64,000 bases of DNA from Oscheius sp. JU75 (lineage: Eukaryota; Nematoda; Chromadorea; Rhabditida; Rhabditidae): assembly GCA_037178855.1 (NCBI GenBank), contig JASJZC010000005.1, positions 8,866,001 through 8,930,000 of the forward strand. The letters run 5' to 3'. Below, piece by piece: positions 33,726 to 44,395 of the stretch. Positions within the stretch are counted from its first letter, which is position 1. The number at the start of each line of letters is the position of its first letter. The notes under the pieces are model-generated. The model made no database searches and was not told the origin of the DNA. It saw only the letters and a program-made list of their open reading frames with translations. Position numbers and translations under genes: made by a program.

Positions 33726-34054
33726 CTAAGAAATCTCCCGAATAGTAACATTGTGTACTCCGTGAGAGGGATTGTCGTAGGGTCCAGGGTTGCGGTATCT
33801 GTCCTCGACGACCGTACGTTCTTCAACAGCCACTGTGGCATGGTTGTGATTAGTTCTTGGAGGTGGAATGACCGTCTTGTGGTGAGTTCTGGCTCGTCTT
33901 CTCTTGCACAAGGTCACAACACACCAAATTAGAGCAGCTATGACGAGAATAGGGACCAGTATGAAGACGATGATCCCAATAATTGTTTGAGGATCATCTG
34001 GAGGAAGGATTCAAATCTGCTTACTGTAGTTTACTCACCCCAGTGATAAGCCAT
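33726..34054 (-). CDS. Micro-membrane protein T7, 95 aa, unrecognised family
   Basis: Exon 1 (34054-34039) encodes only MAYHW; exon 2 (33997-33726) begins DDPQTIIGIIVFILVPILV. A CKRRRARTHH segment follows the membrane, then a charged tail (VAVEERTVVEDRYRNPGPY) ending VHNVTIREIS. It pairs with T3 by first-exon form and C-terminus. Intron 41 bases. Ends in TAG. The hydrophobic C-terminal hexapeptide could be a docking motif (inference). Function unknown. Confidence 0.75.
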
Positions 34055-34547
34055 GTTGTCTGATTAGTCGAATCTGTGCTGAATGATAACTGAAAAGAGG
34101 CCGGACCTTATTACAACTTTTCAGGGAATGTCAACACCAGTAGCGATGGTCACAATCCCCACGAGGGTGGGCCAATTACGACAAAGGACGATGGGTTAGG
34201 TGGAAACGAGAGAGAATGGGGGTAACAACAACAAGTAGAAAGAAGAGTTTATTTGACAAGTCTGGGAGAAAACAAAATTCCGAAAGGGGTGATGTCATTA
34301 GACAATACGGCGACAACAAAAGAAGGTATGTATATACTATGTTTTTGTGGCCGGAAGGCGAGAGACAGAGACATAATCATATTCAGGTCTCCATGAGCGT
34401 TTTACGTTTGATTCTCTATCCTTTCGGCCTTGACAACCATCCTCTCCCCACGTTGTTGATGTTGACAATCCAACTGTGTTTCTAAAATTGGACTATCCTC
34501 TCTTCGCACAACGTTTCCGAATTCTTTACATTCCCCCTGTCTGAAGT
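34055..34547. other. Spacer, no supported gene
   Basis: Region between divergently oriented T7 and T8; presumed promoters. No motif seen in the open frames. Confidence 0.45.
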
Positions 34548-34782
34548 ATGATCGGTGAGACTCTTTAACTTTTTTGAAAAGTTCAAACTTCCAGGCGACC
34601 CACTTGCTGTTATCGTTCTTGTCATATTGGTGGTGATACCCATTTTCTGCCTTGGAGCTCTATTTTGGTGCTGTTGTCCCAGGTTCAGAAGAGGACACTT
34701 TGAAGAAGCACCGATTCCAGCACAACTGGAACATGAGGCCATGCCGAAATCAGTGTACCCAATAGATTTACGAGCTGTTTAA
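34548..34782 (+). CDS. Micro-membrane protein T8, 64 aa, unrecognised family
   Basis: Exon 1 codes for two residues plus one base (34548-34554); a 40-base intron follows; exon 2 (34595-34782) encodes GDPLAVIVLVILVVIPIF, CLGALFWCCC, a basic PRFRRGH and a short acidic tail. It is the smallest member and almost lacks an ectodomain. The call rests on the conserved intron phase, the Gly-Asp-Pro start of exon 2 and the mid-membrane Pro-Ile. Function unknown. Confidence 0.65.
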
Positions 34783-35312
34783 ATTGCAACTTATGAAATC
34801 TGCCACTCTTTTTCCGATGTTTGAAACAGGGTCTTACATGTCGTACGTTTGATTCAAAGACATGCCAAAAAGTTCACTATAATGCTGTGCAACAGTTCAA
34901 TGTCAAAGAGGTGACTTTCTTCACATCCCCAGAGACTGTATCACAAACAGCCGGCTCTTTTTCAAACTGTTCTGGTCAGGATTGTTGTTTTCCGTAACGG
35001 TTTAAGTGATTATTCTTGGATTGCAAGTTCCAATATCGTCTCATTGCGGTAGTCGAGAAGTTGAGCTCAAAATCAATGACTTCTGTCTAACTCAAACATC
35101 GTTTTGGCTTGTAAAATTTCGGTCAACCACGGTGATACACTAATTCAACAGTAGAAGATTTGACGACCAGATTCCAAAGTCATCCTCTCTTCTCTGAAAA
35201 CTGGTTTTAGCCGATTGTAGACAGAGCTGTTTTGGTAAACAGTCCCCAGCCAAATCGGTCCTCGTGTCTCACTTTTTGAACCTCATTTTCCGAACAGTTC
35301 CAATTCGTCCCT
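34783..35312. other. Spacer, no supported gene
   Basis: No motif or exon chain seen. Presumed promoter of T9 in the last part. Confidence 0.45.
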
Positions 35313-35578
35313 ATGGTTGTCTTTGGCCCACTCGGTAAACTTATCTCAAACCTATGCACTCAACAGTATATTCAGGAAATGACGATCCGCTGTCCTTTGT
35401 GACCCTGGTGATATTCATATTGATGCCCTTTGTCGCCATTTGCGCTATTTTGTGGTGGTTGTTCTTGAGATGGAGGAGTAAGCAGAGAGAAGAGCGTTTG
35501 AATACTATGTTTCCTATCGATCCACCCGGATTGGAATCCAGAAAAGCTAGCCCGGTAGCGGTGAATCCTATTTATTGA
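35313..35578 (+). CDS. Micro-membrane protein T9, 74 aa, unrecognised family
   Basis: Exon 1 (35313-35334) encodes MVVFGPL; a 41-base intron follows; exon 2 (35376-35578) encodes GNDDPLSFVTLVIFILMP, an aromatic exit (ILWWLFLRW), a basic RSKQREER and a proline-rich tail (FPIDPPGLE, ASPVAVNPIY). It shares the phase-1 intron before Asp-Asp-Pro and the mid-membrane Pro, but has a single cysteine. T10 is the closest by its short GPL/GPF first exon. Function unknown. Confidence 0.72.
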
Positions 35579-36900
35579 GTATGGATGTTGTAAATATTTT
35601 GTATTATACATTAATGGATTGATATAAAGTGCTTTTTAAAACTTCTTTTTGGAAGCACTGTTCCATCGGACCAGGTACCCTAGCTTTTTCTCCCATCCGA
35701 GAAGATACTTTCTATTCTGAACTGAAGCTTTATTTGAAGGAAAATATCCCTGACCATCTTTGCTTATGTTTACAGTAAGTGATTTCAGCCTTTATGAGTG
35801 ACAGTTGGAGATTCCAATTTTTTGATTTTACAAATTACTTTCTGGATCACGGTGAATGTGTTAGTATGGGCTCAAGCTAAAAACGACATCTTGAATGTGG
35901 AGTGCGCGCCAACTGATAAGTTGCATTTTGAGATAAATTGCGCAATTTTATTGATATTTGATAAACAAATGATGCTTACAACAAATAAAGCTTCATTTCG
36001 TTTAGATTTTTATTCTATTACCTAACATCTTCACAGTCTCGTGCTGCCATTCATTAGTACGTCGGTACTAACAGGGTCACAAGGCTCACGAGGAAGATAG
36101 GCATGGTGCCTTGTCACAATTGAAGAAAAAAACATGAAATCCGGACCCTTTTTTCGACCATGAGTTCTGATATGGACATTGTAGAGAAAAACTCGCTGAT
36201 TACGGAGATGTAATTATTTTTTTTTATCATCGATTATCACCGAAATATAAGGCCGCAAAGTTGCTACTCCAAAACAAAAGCTACCATTTGTCGAGAAACT
36301 TTCTCAGTGGTACTTGTCAGCCTTGTCTCGTCAGGTCACGCGCTTATTGGCAAGTTAGTTCCAGAGAAAAGAATATTCAGTCGAACTTGTAGCTTCTGAT
36401 AGCATGTTGTTCCTTTATTTCTAGACAACTACTCAGAATAGAAGTTGAATGCATTCCAATTGTTTCAGAAACGAATCTACCCTGGTTTAGGGTTTTCGTT
36501 CAGTAATCTCCCCCACTCTTTTTTTATCGCTTTTCTGGCTCAACAAGGCTCAACCTTGCAGCTCGAATTATTTGCAGAAACTGAAAGCCAGTGCAATCTC
36601 GAATTGCTACGATTTGTCAAATTACCTGATTTTTAACTTTAGCGAACTAGAAAAGGGTCCGGACACTTACTTTAAGGAGAGCATAGATGATCTGCTCCCA
36701 CTTACTGAATTACGCTGGTATCGGAGAGAACTGAACATATGAATCTCTTCGGTGCAATTGTGCCAACTCGTCGTCAAAGGTTCAGAGGGAAGAAACATTC
36801 TGAACAGCTCAAAATCAAAAAAGCTTCCGGAAAGAAACTGCCTCAATTGAAATATAGATCAATTCAGTTTATTATTCGCACTTCTTATTAGGAGCAGTTT
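35579..36900. other. Spacer, no supported gene
   Basis: AT-rich region with short open frames lacking motifs. An AATAAA on the minus strand near 36867-36872 serves T10. Confidence 0.45.
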
Positions 36901-37157
36901 CTATACAGGACTGTCTTTCCTCTCGACATAAAAGTTCGGATTTTCTGCTGGATGAATCGTTGCTTCGTTCTTGTTAACTCCTCTTCTAGCACCCCTGCTT
37001 CTGTTCCACCACCACCAAAACAAGGCCATCAGACCACTGCAAGGAATCAAAATCACGATCACGATACCAATGAGGACTAGAGGATCGCCTCCAGGACCTG
37101 AACTTGTTTTGGACGAATTTCACTTAGAAACTAACCGAATGGACCGTTTAGAGGCAT
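36901..37157 (-). CDS. Micro-membrane protein T10, 72 aa, unrecognised family
   Basis: Exon 1 (37157-37136) encodes MPLNGPF; exon 2 (37097-36901) encodes GPGGDPLVLIGIVIVILIP, then CSGLMALFWWWWNRS, a basic RGARRG and a tail ending ERKDSPV. The run of four tryptophans at the membrane exit is unusual. The 38-base intron is in the family position. Ends in TAG. It is the last member of the cluster on this side. Function unknown. Confidence 0.72.
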
Positions 37158-38570
37158 TTTCGTCAAAAGATGAGAATAAAAACGGAGATAAAAGTCAGAA
37201 GATGGTCGAAATAAGGCGCAAGGCTGTTTATCGAAAACAAGGTCGACGAAATGGAGAAGGAATTCAGGTTTCGGCGATCTTGTCTCAGCATGTTGCAAAC
37301 AAATTGGAGACTATTAGTCAGAAGACCATCAACAAGAGGGGAGACATGATATGATACTTTCGAAAATTGTTATCAATGTCACAGATGTTATTTTTGAGGG
37401 AAGGGTGTTTTCCTGGTGTCTGGACACGCGGAACACGAGGGAATTTAGGCACTTTGTGAGCTCTGATGTGCTCACTTCCCTAGTGTAAACGTCGTAATCA
37501 CCAAAGGAGTGGTTTTTGAAACTTTACAGGGCTGGCACATGTATAAAGAGTGAAAAAAAAGGAGAGCCTATCTGAATTTGAGCCAGCAAGCACAGAGGGA
37601 ATGGGTCCTGTCTTCCTGCTTCTTTCTTTTACATTGCTAACCTCCTCCAATATATCGTTTCACAGCGATCAATAATTATAGAAGAAACAAACTCTGTCAT
37701 GATATGCTTCATCTTAGAGACCAGGACATCTACTGCTCAAGGAAACCCGGGCTCGTTTGAAACTGTGATCAAAAGACAGTAGCTCAAGACTTATAAAGAA
37801 ACCCAGTTGCCTAACTCACTCCCATGTATATGTTCAGCAGACAAACTTTATTACTATCCTTTTTTGTCGCTCAAAACCTACTGAATCTTACGTTTACACT
37901 ACTGTATTTGGTCTACTCCTTGGTGTCTAAATCGCAACTCCACCTCTAATGACCCTTTCTCTTTCTCAGAAACTTTGACAGCAAATTTATTTCAGAAACA
38001 CCATGCTCCAAAACATGACGAGTCACATGCCTTTTCTTTGTGTGTCAGTAGCGCATCTACCAGGACAGGCTGCAGCTGAAGCATATCATGACAGAGTTTG
38101 TTTCTTCTATAGTTCGTGGACGTGACTCTGATTTTAGGTACTTGATCACTACCATAACTCCCTCAGCAATATCAGGATGAATCCCAGTGGTGAAACCGAA
38201 AAAATAAAGAATGCAACCTACAGAGACAGTATGAAACTGCAAGTCAAGGTATCCCAAAGCCTTTTCTGTAAAGAAATCAAATGTTTCAGTTGAACGAAAA
38301 TGGTAAAATCGTCAAGGCCAAATTCAACACATTTTGATTTCTGTCACCGCCTATAATAAGTCTACAAATTTAAATTTAAAAATTTAAAATAATTTCGTAT
38401 CTTGTTCACTTGTTTAAATGTTAGCGGCTCTTTGAAAATCTTTCGTGTATAGGTTGGAAGATGTAGGAAATGATAAGGTTCTAGAAAGTTCTAGACAACT
38501 GTTCCGTCTCACTTTCTCTCTTTCAGGCGGAACCAACGCCGGAGATCACTGAGAACCTATAACCGATAAG
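37158..38570. other. Intergenic, no supported gene
   Basis: No exon chain or motif seen. A run of short A/T palindromes (TTTAAATTTAAAAATTTAAA) lies near 38365-38390. Confidence 0.45.
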
Positions 38571-38735
38571 TATACCTTTTCTTTTTTTTTCAATAGGTTC
38601 CACTTATGCTCAACTGTGACCAACGTTCCAACGAAGGAAATGTATTTGGAAGACTGATATAGTTCTCTATATAGTAGCTGAAGTAAGGACTTTTCGAATG
38701 CCATCAAGAAGAGATGAAACTTAGACAAAGAGAAG
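38571..38735 (+). promoter_or_regulatory. Orphan copy of the CAP/hemopexin-like gene promoter
   Basis: The bases AGGTTCCACTTATGCTCAACTGTGACC and following match the upstream regions of the genes at 39252 and 42564 in order: GGTTCCACT, CTGTGACC, CCAACGAAGGAA, TTGGAAGACTGA, then a TATATAG box. After it, ATGCCATCAAGAAGAGATGAAA resembles the 5' leader of the 39252 gene, but no signal peptide follows, so this is a promoter copy without a gene. (No stretch is quoted beyond what is needed to locate it.). Confidence 0.6.
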
Positions 38736-39095
38736 AGAACAACAACGATTTTGCCATGAGCTGATTAACTTCAAACCAGAAAAGGGGTTCGTCCCGTTGC
38801 TCCAGAAGCTTTCCAGAAACAGCTGTTTTCAATGTTTCTCTGTACAGCGACCAAATTTCTCCGATGGATCTTTTTTTGCTTTTCATACTTGTAGCATTGA
38901 AAGTGGTGGATCCCGAAGAAGTCAGATTCGGATTTGTCGAAGTAGGTCTTGTATATTGTGCCTGGAGGACATTCGGCGAGACAAGAGAAGGTAAAAGCAA
39001 AGAATTGACAGAACAGATAGAATTCATAATTGAAAAGTGTCTCTGTCTCTTTTTGTTTTGCTTTTTCTTTTTCATCAGAACTTTTTGCAGAGAAT
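38736..39095. other. Unresolved open frames on both strands
   Basis: The plus strand has a hydrophobic start (MDLFLLFILVALKVV). The minus strand has a protein-like piece (ECPPGTIYKTYFDKSESDFF) with two cysteines preceded by a possible acceptor. Neither could be joined to a full gene or matched to a family. Confidence 0.3.
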
Positions 39096-39100
39096 CTAGA

Positions 39101-39240
39101 CTGAACCGGGAAGTTTACCTTTGCCATTTTTTTCCAAGAGGTTCCACTCACTGTGACCGAATTCGATGGTTCCAATAAAGGAAGTATACTTGAAAGACTG
39201 AAAATGTTCCCGTATAAAAGGCAGACTTTGTATCAATGCC
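39101..39240 (+). promoter_or_regulatory. Shared promoter module with TATA box
   Basis: GAACCGGGAAGTTTACC, GAGGTTCCACTCACTGTGAC, CAATAAAGGAAG and ACTTGAAAGACTGA precede a TATAAAA at 39213, about 40 bases before the ATG. The same ordered blocks occur upstream of 42564 and in an orphan copy near 38571. Confidence 0.65.
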
Positions 39241-39251
39241 AGCAAGAAGAG

Positions 39252-41225
39252 ATGAAAGCCACTCTTGCTCTGCTTTCCTTCACCGTGTTGGCAACAGCCA
39301 GACCGAGAACTCCAAAGGAGAAAATAGCAGAATGTCCCAGAGTTGCTGATGCTTATACTCGAGGTGAGTTTTGCAAACGTCTTCGAATTTCTCAGTCTTT
39401 ATCTCTTTCGAGTCGAACCTGTCTTTCAGCAATCCTGAGAATTTGTTATTCTGTTTTCCTTGGCTCTCGGGAAGCCGTTAATGATTGTTTCTTTTACAGT
39501 GAGTGATTTCCATGGCTATCTCTTCAACGGAGACAGCTTCTATGCAATCGTACAAAAAGGAGAAATAAGACAAGCCTCTTTTGAAGCAAAAATCACAGAA
39601 ACCTACAAAAATGTCACGTCGGTAACTGCTGCAATTTATGATCAAGACAGGCATGAAATGCATTTGTTCAACGGTCGAACGGTAGGCTAAAAGACTTTAC
39701 AGTAAATAACTATTTTAGGGCTATCACTTTGACAAAGAGAACAACCTAGTCAATGTGAAGCAGGCTCCGGCTGAGATGTCACCCAAGCTTGCATTTTGGT
39801 GGAAAGTTCAGACTGTAGTCCTTGTCGACGTAAGCTGCTTGTTGTTAAAACAAGAGCGGATCTTTTCAGGGCAACAAAATTGCTTTGTTGGACAAGACGT
39901 GGAAGTCTGTAAAGAATAGCTCCATTGAAAAGGATGTTCTCCAGTTTCTTAAACAGCTCCAAGAGCAACCACAGATCAGAGGAATTGATGGAGGTATGTC
40001 TTTTAAAAATTGTCTATCGACATTTTTTTCAGCCGGAAGCGACAATACAACCGTTTGGATGAAGGACGGTATGCAAACGTTGGAAAAGGTTGCGGACCAT
40101 ATCGAGACTACTGTCTACAACTGGCCTGCCCTTGTTGACGACGGATGGAGTTGCATTGGACAGAACAGCACAGTTCCTTTGAAAGAAGTCGCGTCAACAC
40201 CTTCTGGAGCTAAAGATGAAAATGAAGGAGAAACAAGGAGTCCTAAAACCAGTACTGCTACCACTGAAGTTGGAATTGAAAAGGAGAAAGTGTTGACAGG
40301 AGAAAGACCCAAGACTGCCGATAGAACGGGAACAGAAACACCCTCAACTAGTAAGTGATTGTCAAACTCTTATCCTAAGACCAGGAGCCAAAAAATTAGC
40401 TGACTGAGAAGATGATTAGCAGTATCAGACCAGTAGAGTTACAATGTTGTTATGACGCCTACGGATGAGCACTGTTATGTTTTTGAAAGACTACATGTTG
40501 ATATACTTATAGCTTACTTTCAGGCTCTGAGCAATGCTCCGGAAGTTATGTGACAGTCACATTCCGCGATGCCATCCTGAAGCATCACAATGATGCTCGT
40601 TCCCTCCTTGCTGCTGGAAAGTACGAGGTGAAAGGATCTCTTCTACCTGCCGCTGCTGACATGATGAAACTGGTAGTTCCTTCATTATGACTATTAACCA
40701 AAATCTATCATTTTTAGACCTGGAACTGCTCCCTCGAAGCCTACATTCGTGATCATGTAGCTGCTTGCAACTACGAGCATATGGAGAACGCTCCTCACGG
40801 TCAGAATCAGGCAGAGGGTGGTCAGACTGGCAAGGTAGGGAATACATTTTTCACCAAAGAAAGTCTTTTAAGGTAGATGACGTCCAGTTTGCCAACACCG
40901 CTGTAGAGTCCTGGCTTAGCGAACTTGCTGAGTTCGGATGGGACAATGTTCCCGTCTACTTCGATCCAGCTGGCCATGCTACTCAGGTCATGCACGCCGA
41001 ATCTTCTAGTCTAGGATGTGCTATTCAACATTGTCCCAAACCGGATATGGACTATGTCAATTTGCATTGTATGTACTGGCCTGCGTAAGTTTTTCCAGTT
41101 TGGGACTTGTGAAAAGTTGGTTCAGAGGAAACTTGCCCGGTAGTACTGTCTACACAGAAGGAGAACCGTGCTCGAAGTGCCCTGCTGGAACAACTTGTGA
41201 CAGAGAGACCTCTCTCTGTGTTTAA
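39252..41225 (+). CDS. Secreted CAP/SCP protein with extra N-terminal domain, 474 aa
   Basis: Nine exons (39252-39363, 39500-39681, 39719-39829, about 39870-39993, 40033-40350, 40524-40672, 40718-40834, 40873-41084, 41126-41225). A signal peptide (MKATLALLSFTVLATA) leads into a domain of about 170 residues whose VTAAIYDQDRHEMHLFNGRT and LFNGDSFYAIV recall hemopexin blades (inference). A charged Thr/Glu/Lys linker follows, then a CAP domain: FRDAILKHHNDAR, CNYEH, AVESWLSELAEFGWD, GHATQVMHAESSSLGC, and the C-terminal hinge CMYWPAGN with a Cys-rich end (CSKCPAGTTC). The CAP His and Glu residues at CNYEH, ESWLSE and GHATQ are kept, while the usual GEN motif reads GQN. Nematode CAP proteins are secreted, often with unknown ligands. 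A stand-alone copy of the N-terminal domain lies at 42564. Confidence 0.88.
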
Positions 41226-41398
41226 GTCTTTGTAGAATATGTAGAACTGAAAAAAAGATGTAATATCTTATTGCTTGTTTCTGAGAATGGCTAAATGAGG
41301 CTAAATATAAGAAGAATTGTAATTGTATTCTTGTGGTCAATAATATTTGTTCCGCGCAATTTCTCGGGGTCGTATTTTTTGAATCAGTTGAGTAATGG

Positions 41399-42095
41399 CT
41401 AATGGAGGATCAAAAGAAAGTCTGAATGAAGCCCTATTCGATGCCGTAAAGGCCTACACATGCACAGTGAGAAATTTTCTAGCCGCAGTCGATCGCAAAA
41501 ATTCGCATACTTAAAAGTCGAAACTTCAGAAAATACTACCCTTGCGCGGGACAAAATTTTATTTATTGATCCCACGGATATAACGAGACCACAGTATTTG
41601 CGAGAGGTAAAATCATGAAGATCATCACAAAACTTCAACTCAGTGGAATCTTTCGGTTAACTGAAATCTAGTTGACAGGGAGAGAGCATACAGAGTGTGC
41701 CAAATTTTTTGCGTGTGTCAAAGTCAATGCTGCCAACTATTTGGATCTTCTGAAGACACAAGTCCTTCCCTGGGCCAAAAAGCATTTCAAGAAGCGTAGT
41801 TGGGCATTTCGAGCTCTTGCTCAAGCCAGTGTTGTGCAAGATTGGTGCAAGAGCAGCTTTCCAGATGTGATTGCCTCAGCGAGTGGCCTCCAAGCTCAAT
41901 GCAATGTACTTCTCAGTTTGGAGTATCCTTGAAACAAAAGTCTACAAAACACAACACAAAAACATCGATTTCTTGAAAGCAGCCCTTGAAATGCATGGAG
42001 TGAACTGGATGCCGCCTATCAGGTCGCCACCGTCAACGCCTACCTCAAGCGACTCAAGGCATGTCTCGATACCGATGGAGGTAGATTCGAATCTT
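41399..42095 (+). mobile_element. Mariner-type transposase relic
   Basis: Pieces of a Tc1/mariner-superfamily transposase appear in order but in different frames: YLDLLKTQVLPWAKKHFKKR, SVVQDWCKSSFPDVI, FSVWSILETKVYKTQHKN, IDFLKAALEMHG, and VNAYLKRLKACLDTDGGRFE before the stop near 42095. The catalytic QDSAP-type and SPDLNP-type blocks are destroyed, and at least three frameshifts are needed. No terminal inverted repeats were found by eye. It is long inactive. Confidence 0.75.
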
Positions 42096-42414
42096 AACGT
42101 TGATTTTTGTGCAAAAACAATTACTAAATAGTTGTTGTATGTTCGTTTGTTAAAAACTACTTTTAACCGTTAGATACGGTTTTTTCTTTCTAAGTTGTTA
42201 TTATTTTGGCGCACCCAGTAGACATTTTAACATCGACAGAAAAAAGTTTGACAGAGAGACAGAGAGTAGGTCGCATGGGTTAGGTAGCATAGGTAGCATG
42301 CAAATACTTAGCCTCAGGTATATGCAACACGCTGTTTCCTCAACTTTTCAAAACGCCGCTTCATATTTTCCCCTTTCTGCTGAAACATGCCAGTGATCTC
42401 AGAACAGAGATGCT

Positions 42415-42540
42415 ATTGAACCGGGAAGTTTTACCTTTTCCTTTTTGAAAAAGGTGTTCCACCTATCCAACTGTGACCGTTTCGTCTATGAAGGAACTAC
42501 TCTTGAAAGTCTGATAAGGATCCTGTGTATAAATAAAAAG
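42415..42540 (+). promoter_or_regulatory. Shared promoter module, second copy
   Basis: GAACCGGGAAGTTTTACC, TGTTCCACC, CAACTGTGACCG, TCTATGAAGGAAC and ACTCTTGAAAGTCTGA precede TATAAATA near 42528. The order and spacing match the module at 39101. Confidence 0.65.
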
Positions 42541-42563
42541 TTAATTTCTCCCTTCCAGACAAG

Positions 42564-43449
42564 ATGAAGTCCTATCTCATTCTTCTCACCCTCGCTATAT
42601 CCGTTTCTTCCAAACCTAGTGCTACTGCAGCGCAAATAGCACCATGTCCCAGAGGAGCCAGTGCTTATGTTGAAAGTGAGTCAGTGGAGTTTTCAATTTT
42701 GGCGGAGTCCAATCCAGATCCGCAATGGGAGAGTCATTGTTTTCCGATATGACTCGCTTGTTCAGGATGAGCTATTTGAAGTAAGTGCCGGACAAGGAAC
42801 CCTTTATGTTGGCGACAGCATGTACTCGATATTCGACGACGGAGACAACAAAGAGGTCTTGTATGTTGCCAAAATCAAGGATCACTATCCCGATCTTACA
42901 TCAGTGTCTGCTGCTATCTTTGACCGCGAGTACAAGGACATAACTTTATACAGCGGAAGAATCGTAAGTTGACCTTGAGAGTACAGCTAGTGCCAAGTTC
43001 AGGGTTACCGTTACGACAATGAAGGAAAGCTAGCCAATGTCAAGCAAGCTCCAGGTGGGATGACTCCCAAGCTGGCTTTTTGGTAGAAAAAGACGACGAT
43101 AGTTCTTGTTGATGTGAGTTTTTGCTTTTTGGAACTTAGAAAAGAACTTCAGGTCGAGAAAACTGCCTTGCTGAACAAGGACTGGGAGTCTTTCAAGGAC
43201 AGTTCGCTGGAAGCAGAGATTCGAAAGTTCCTCAGAATGTTCTCAGATCTTAAGGATTTTTAGGGAATCAATGGAGGTTTGAATTGAGAGGAAAAAAACC
43301 AGGGGGTTTCAGCCGGAGAAGAGAGAGCCACAGCCTGGATGAAGGACGGAATGCAGATTTGGGAGAAGTCTTCGGACGGCAGCGTCGAAACTATCGAGTA
43401 CAACTGGCCTTCGCTAGTAGATAACGGGTGGACTTGTACTGGAGAGTAA
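42564..43449 (+). pseudogene. Stand-alone hemopexin-like paralogue with two TAG codons
   Basis: Five exons (42564-42675, 42782-42963, 43003-43113, 43153-43276, 43313-43449). The first four have exactly the lengths of those in the 39252 gene (112, 182, 111, 124), and all phases match. A signal peptide (MKSYLILLTLAISVSS) is kept. Two in-frame TAGs replace Trp (43084-43086, TGG to TAG) and Arg (43261-43263) of the paralogue. There is no frameshift, and the end (GWTCTGE before TAA) lacks any linker or CAP domain. An AATAAA follows near 43500. It is probably a recent pseudogene; readthrough cannot be excluded. TAG is a normal stop elsewhere in this window. Confidence 0.75.
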
Positions 43450-43819
43450 ACAGTAGATGTCTTATAATAACAGTACTGCGTCAAGTTTTCTCCAATAGAA
43501 TAAATAAAACTATTTTGAAACGGTATTAACATTCTCTCCCCCTTTCAAGCGTAGGAGTCACTACCAGTTTGAGAGACAAGTAAAAACACCTGTCCACCCC
43601 ACGTGGTCGATTCCTTCCGATTCCCTGATGAGAACATCTTTGAGCAGACCAGACATCAGCGTATGGACCGAATGAGCGAGACCTCTGGAGCTCGGTGGAG
43701 ACGTCCTCTTTCAGTGAGTAGACTACCGGGAAATATAGATTCTCCAATTTTCTACAGAACCTCTTTCGCTGACCATCTGTCTTTCTCGGTCCGTCAGAAT
43801 GTTCCTTTCAGTCATTCCT

Positions 43820-44164
43820 TTACTCCAATAGCCTACTGAAACGACTACAATGTAGAGCCAACTTATTTTTGCTGAAGCCGACGGAAGACGAAGTAGAAGT
43901 AGCAGTAGAAAACGACCCGACAGCACCAGCGAGCAGCAGACGAGCAACTGGCTGCAAGTGAACAAGTTTTGGCAAATCAGATCTCCTGTCATCTCTAGTT
44001 GAAATCTGCCAAGAGTTTGCGAACTTCCTGACACTAATTTTTGAACCAGAGCGCCAATTTCACACAAGAAGAATAAACACACTTATAGGGTTAAAAAAAT
44101 ACTGATCTTCCCAGACCGATTTCTGCTTGATGAGATATTTTGAGCCGGTGCTGTCTGTGGACAT
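43820..44164 (-). CDS. Possible small protein, 91 aa, unrecognised
   Basis: Two exons (44164-44103, 44033-43820) join in phase across a 69-base GTATTT...AATTAG intron. The product begins MSTDSTGSKYLIKQKSVWED, has a middle hydrophobic patch (ARLLLAGAVG) and a Ser/Thr-rich stretch (SFSTATSTSSSVGF). No family recognised. The opposite strand is also open over part of this region, so strand choice is uncertain. Confidence 0.35.
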
Positions 44165-44395
44165 TGCTAGACGGGGAGCAAAGTTGAAAATGAGCGCCAC
44201 AAGGCGTCTGAAGAGGAAATAAACCGCCGTTCCTTGGCGGGAAATTGGGGGCCAGCGTATCGGATTGTTTAAGAAGAGGAGATCAAACAATTAAGTGGTC
44301 TGAAGGTTAGAGTTTTTCTTATAGTACCCAGTCATTTGCAGCATGAGTCACCGTTAAAATACTGTCTTATGATCTCTATCATCATAAACAAAGTT

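Noticed and set aside
41672-41932. A novel gene in the open frame at 41672-41932
   Set aside because: The order of conserved pieces across frames matches a mariner transposase with frameshifts.
43084-43263. Reassignment of TAG to a sense codon
   Set aside because: TAG ends other well-supported genes here (amidase at 14790, T7, T10), so it is a working stop in this genome.
43723-44082. Minus-strand frame of 119 codons as one exon
   Set aside because: A two-exon reading (44164-44103, 44033-43820) gives a proper start, matching phase and stop, so the long frame is probably a shadow; even that model is weak.
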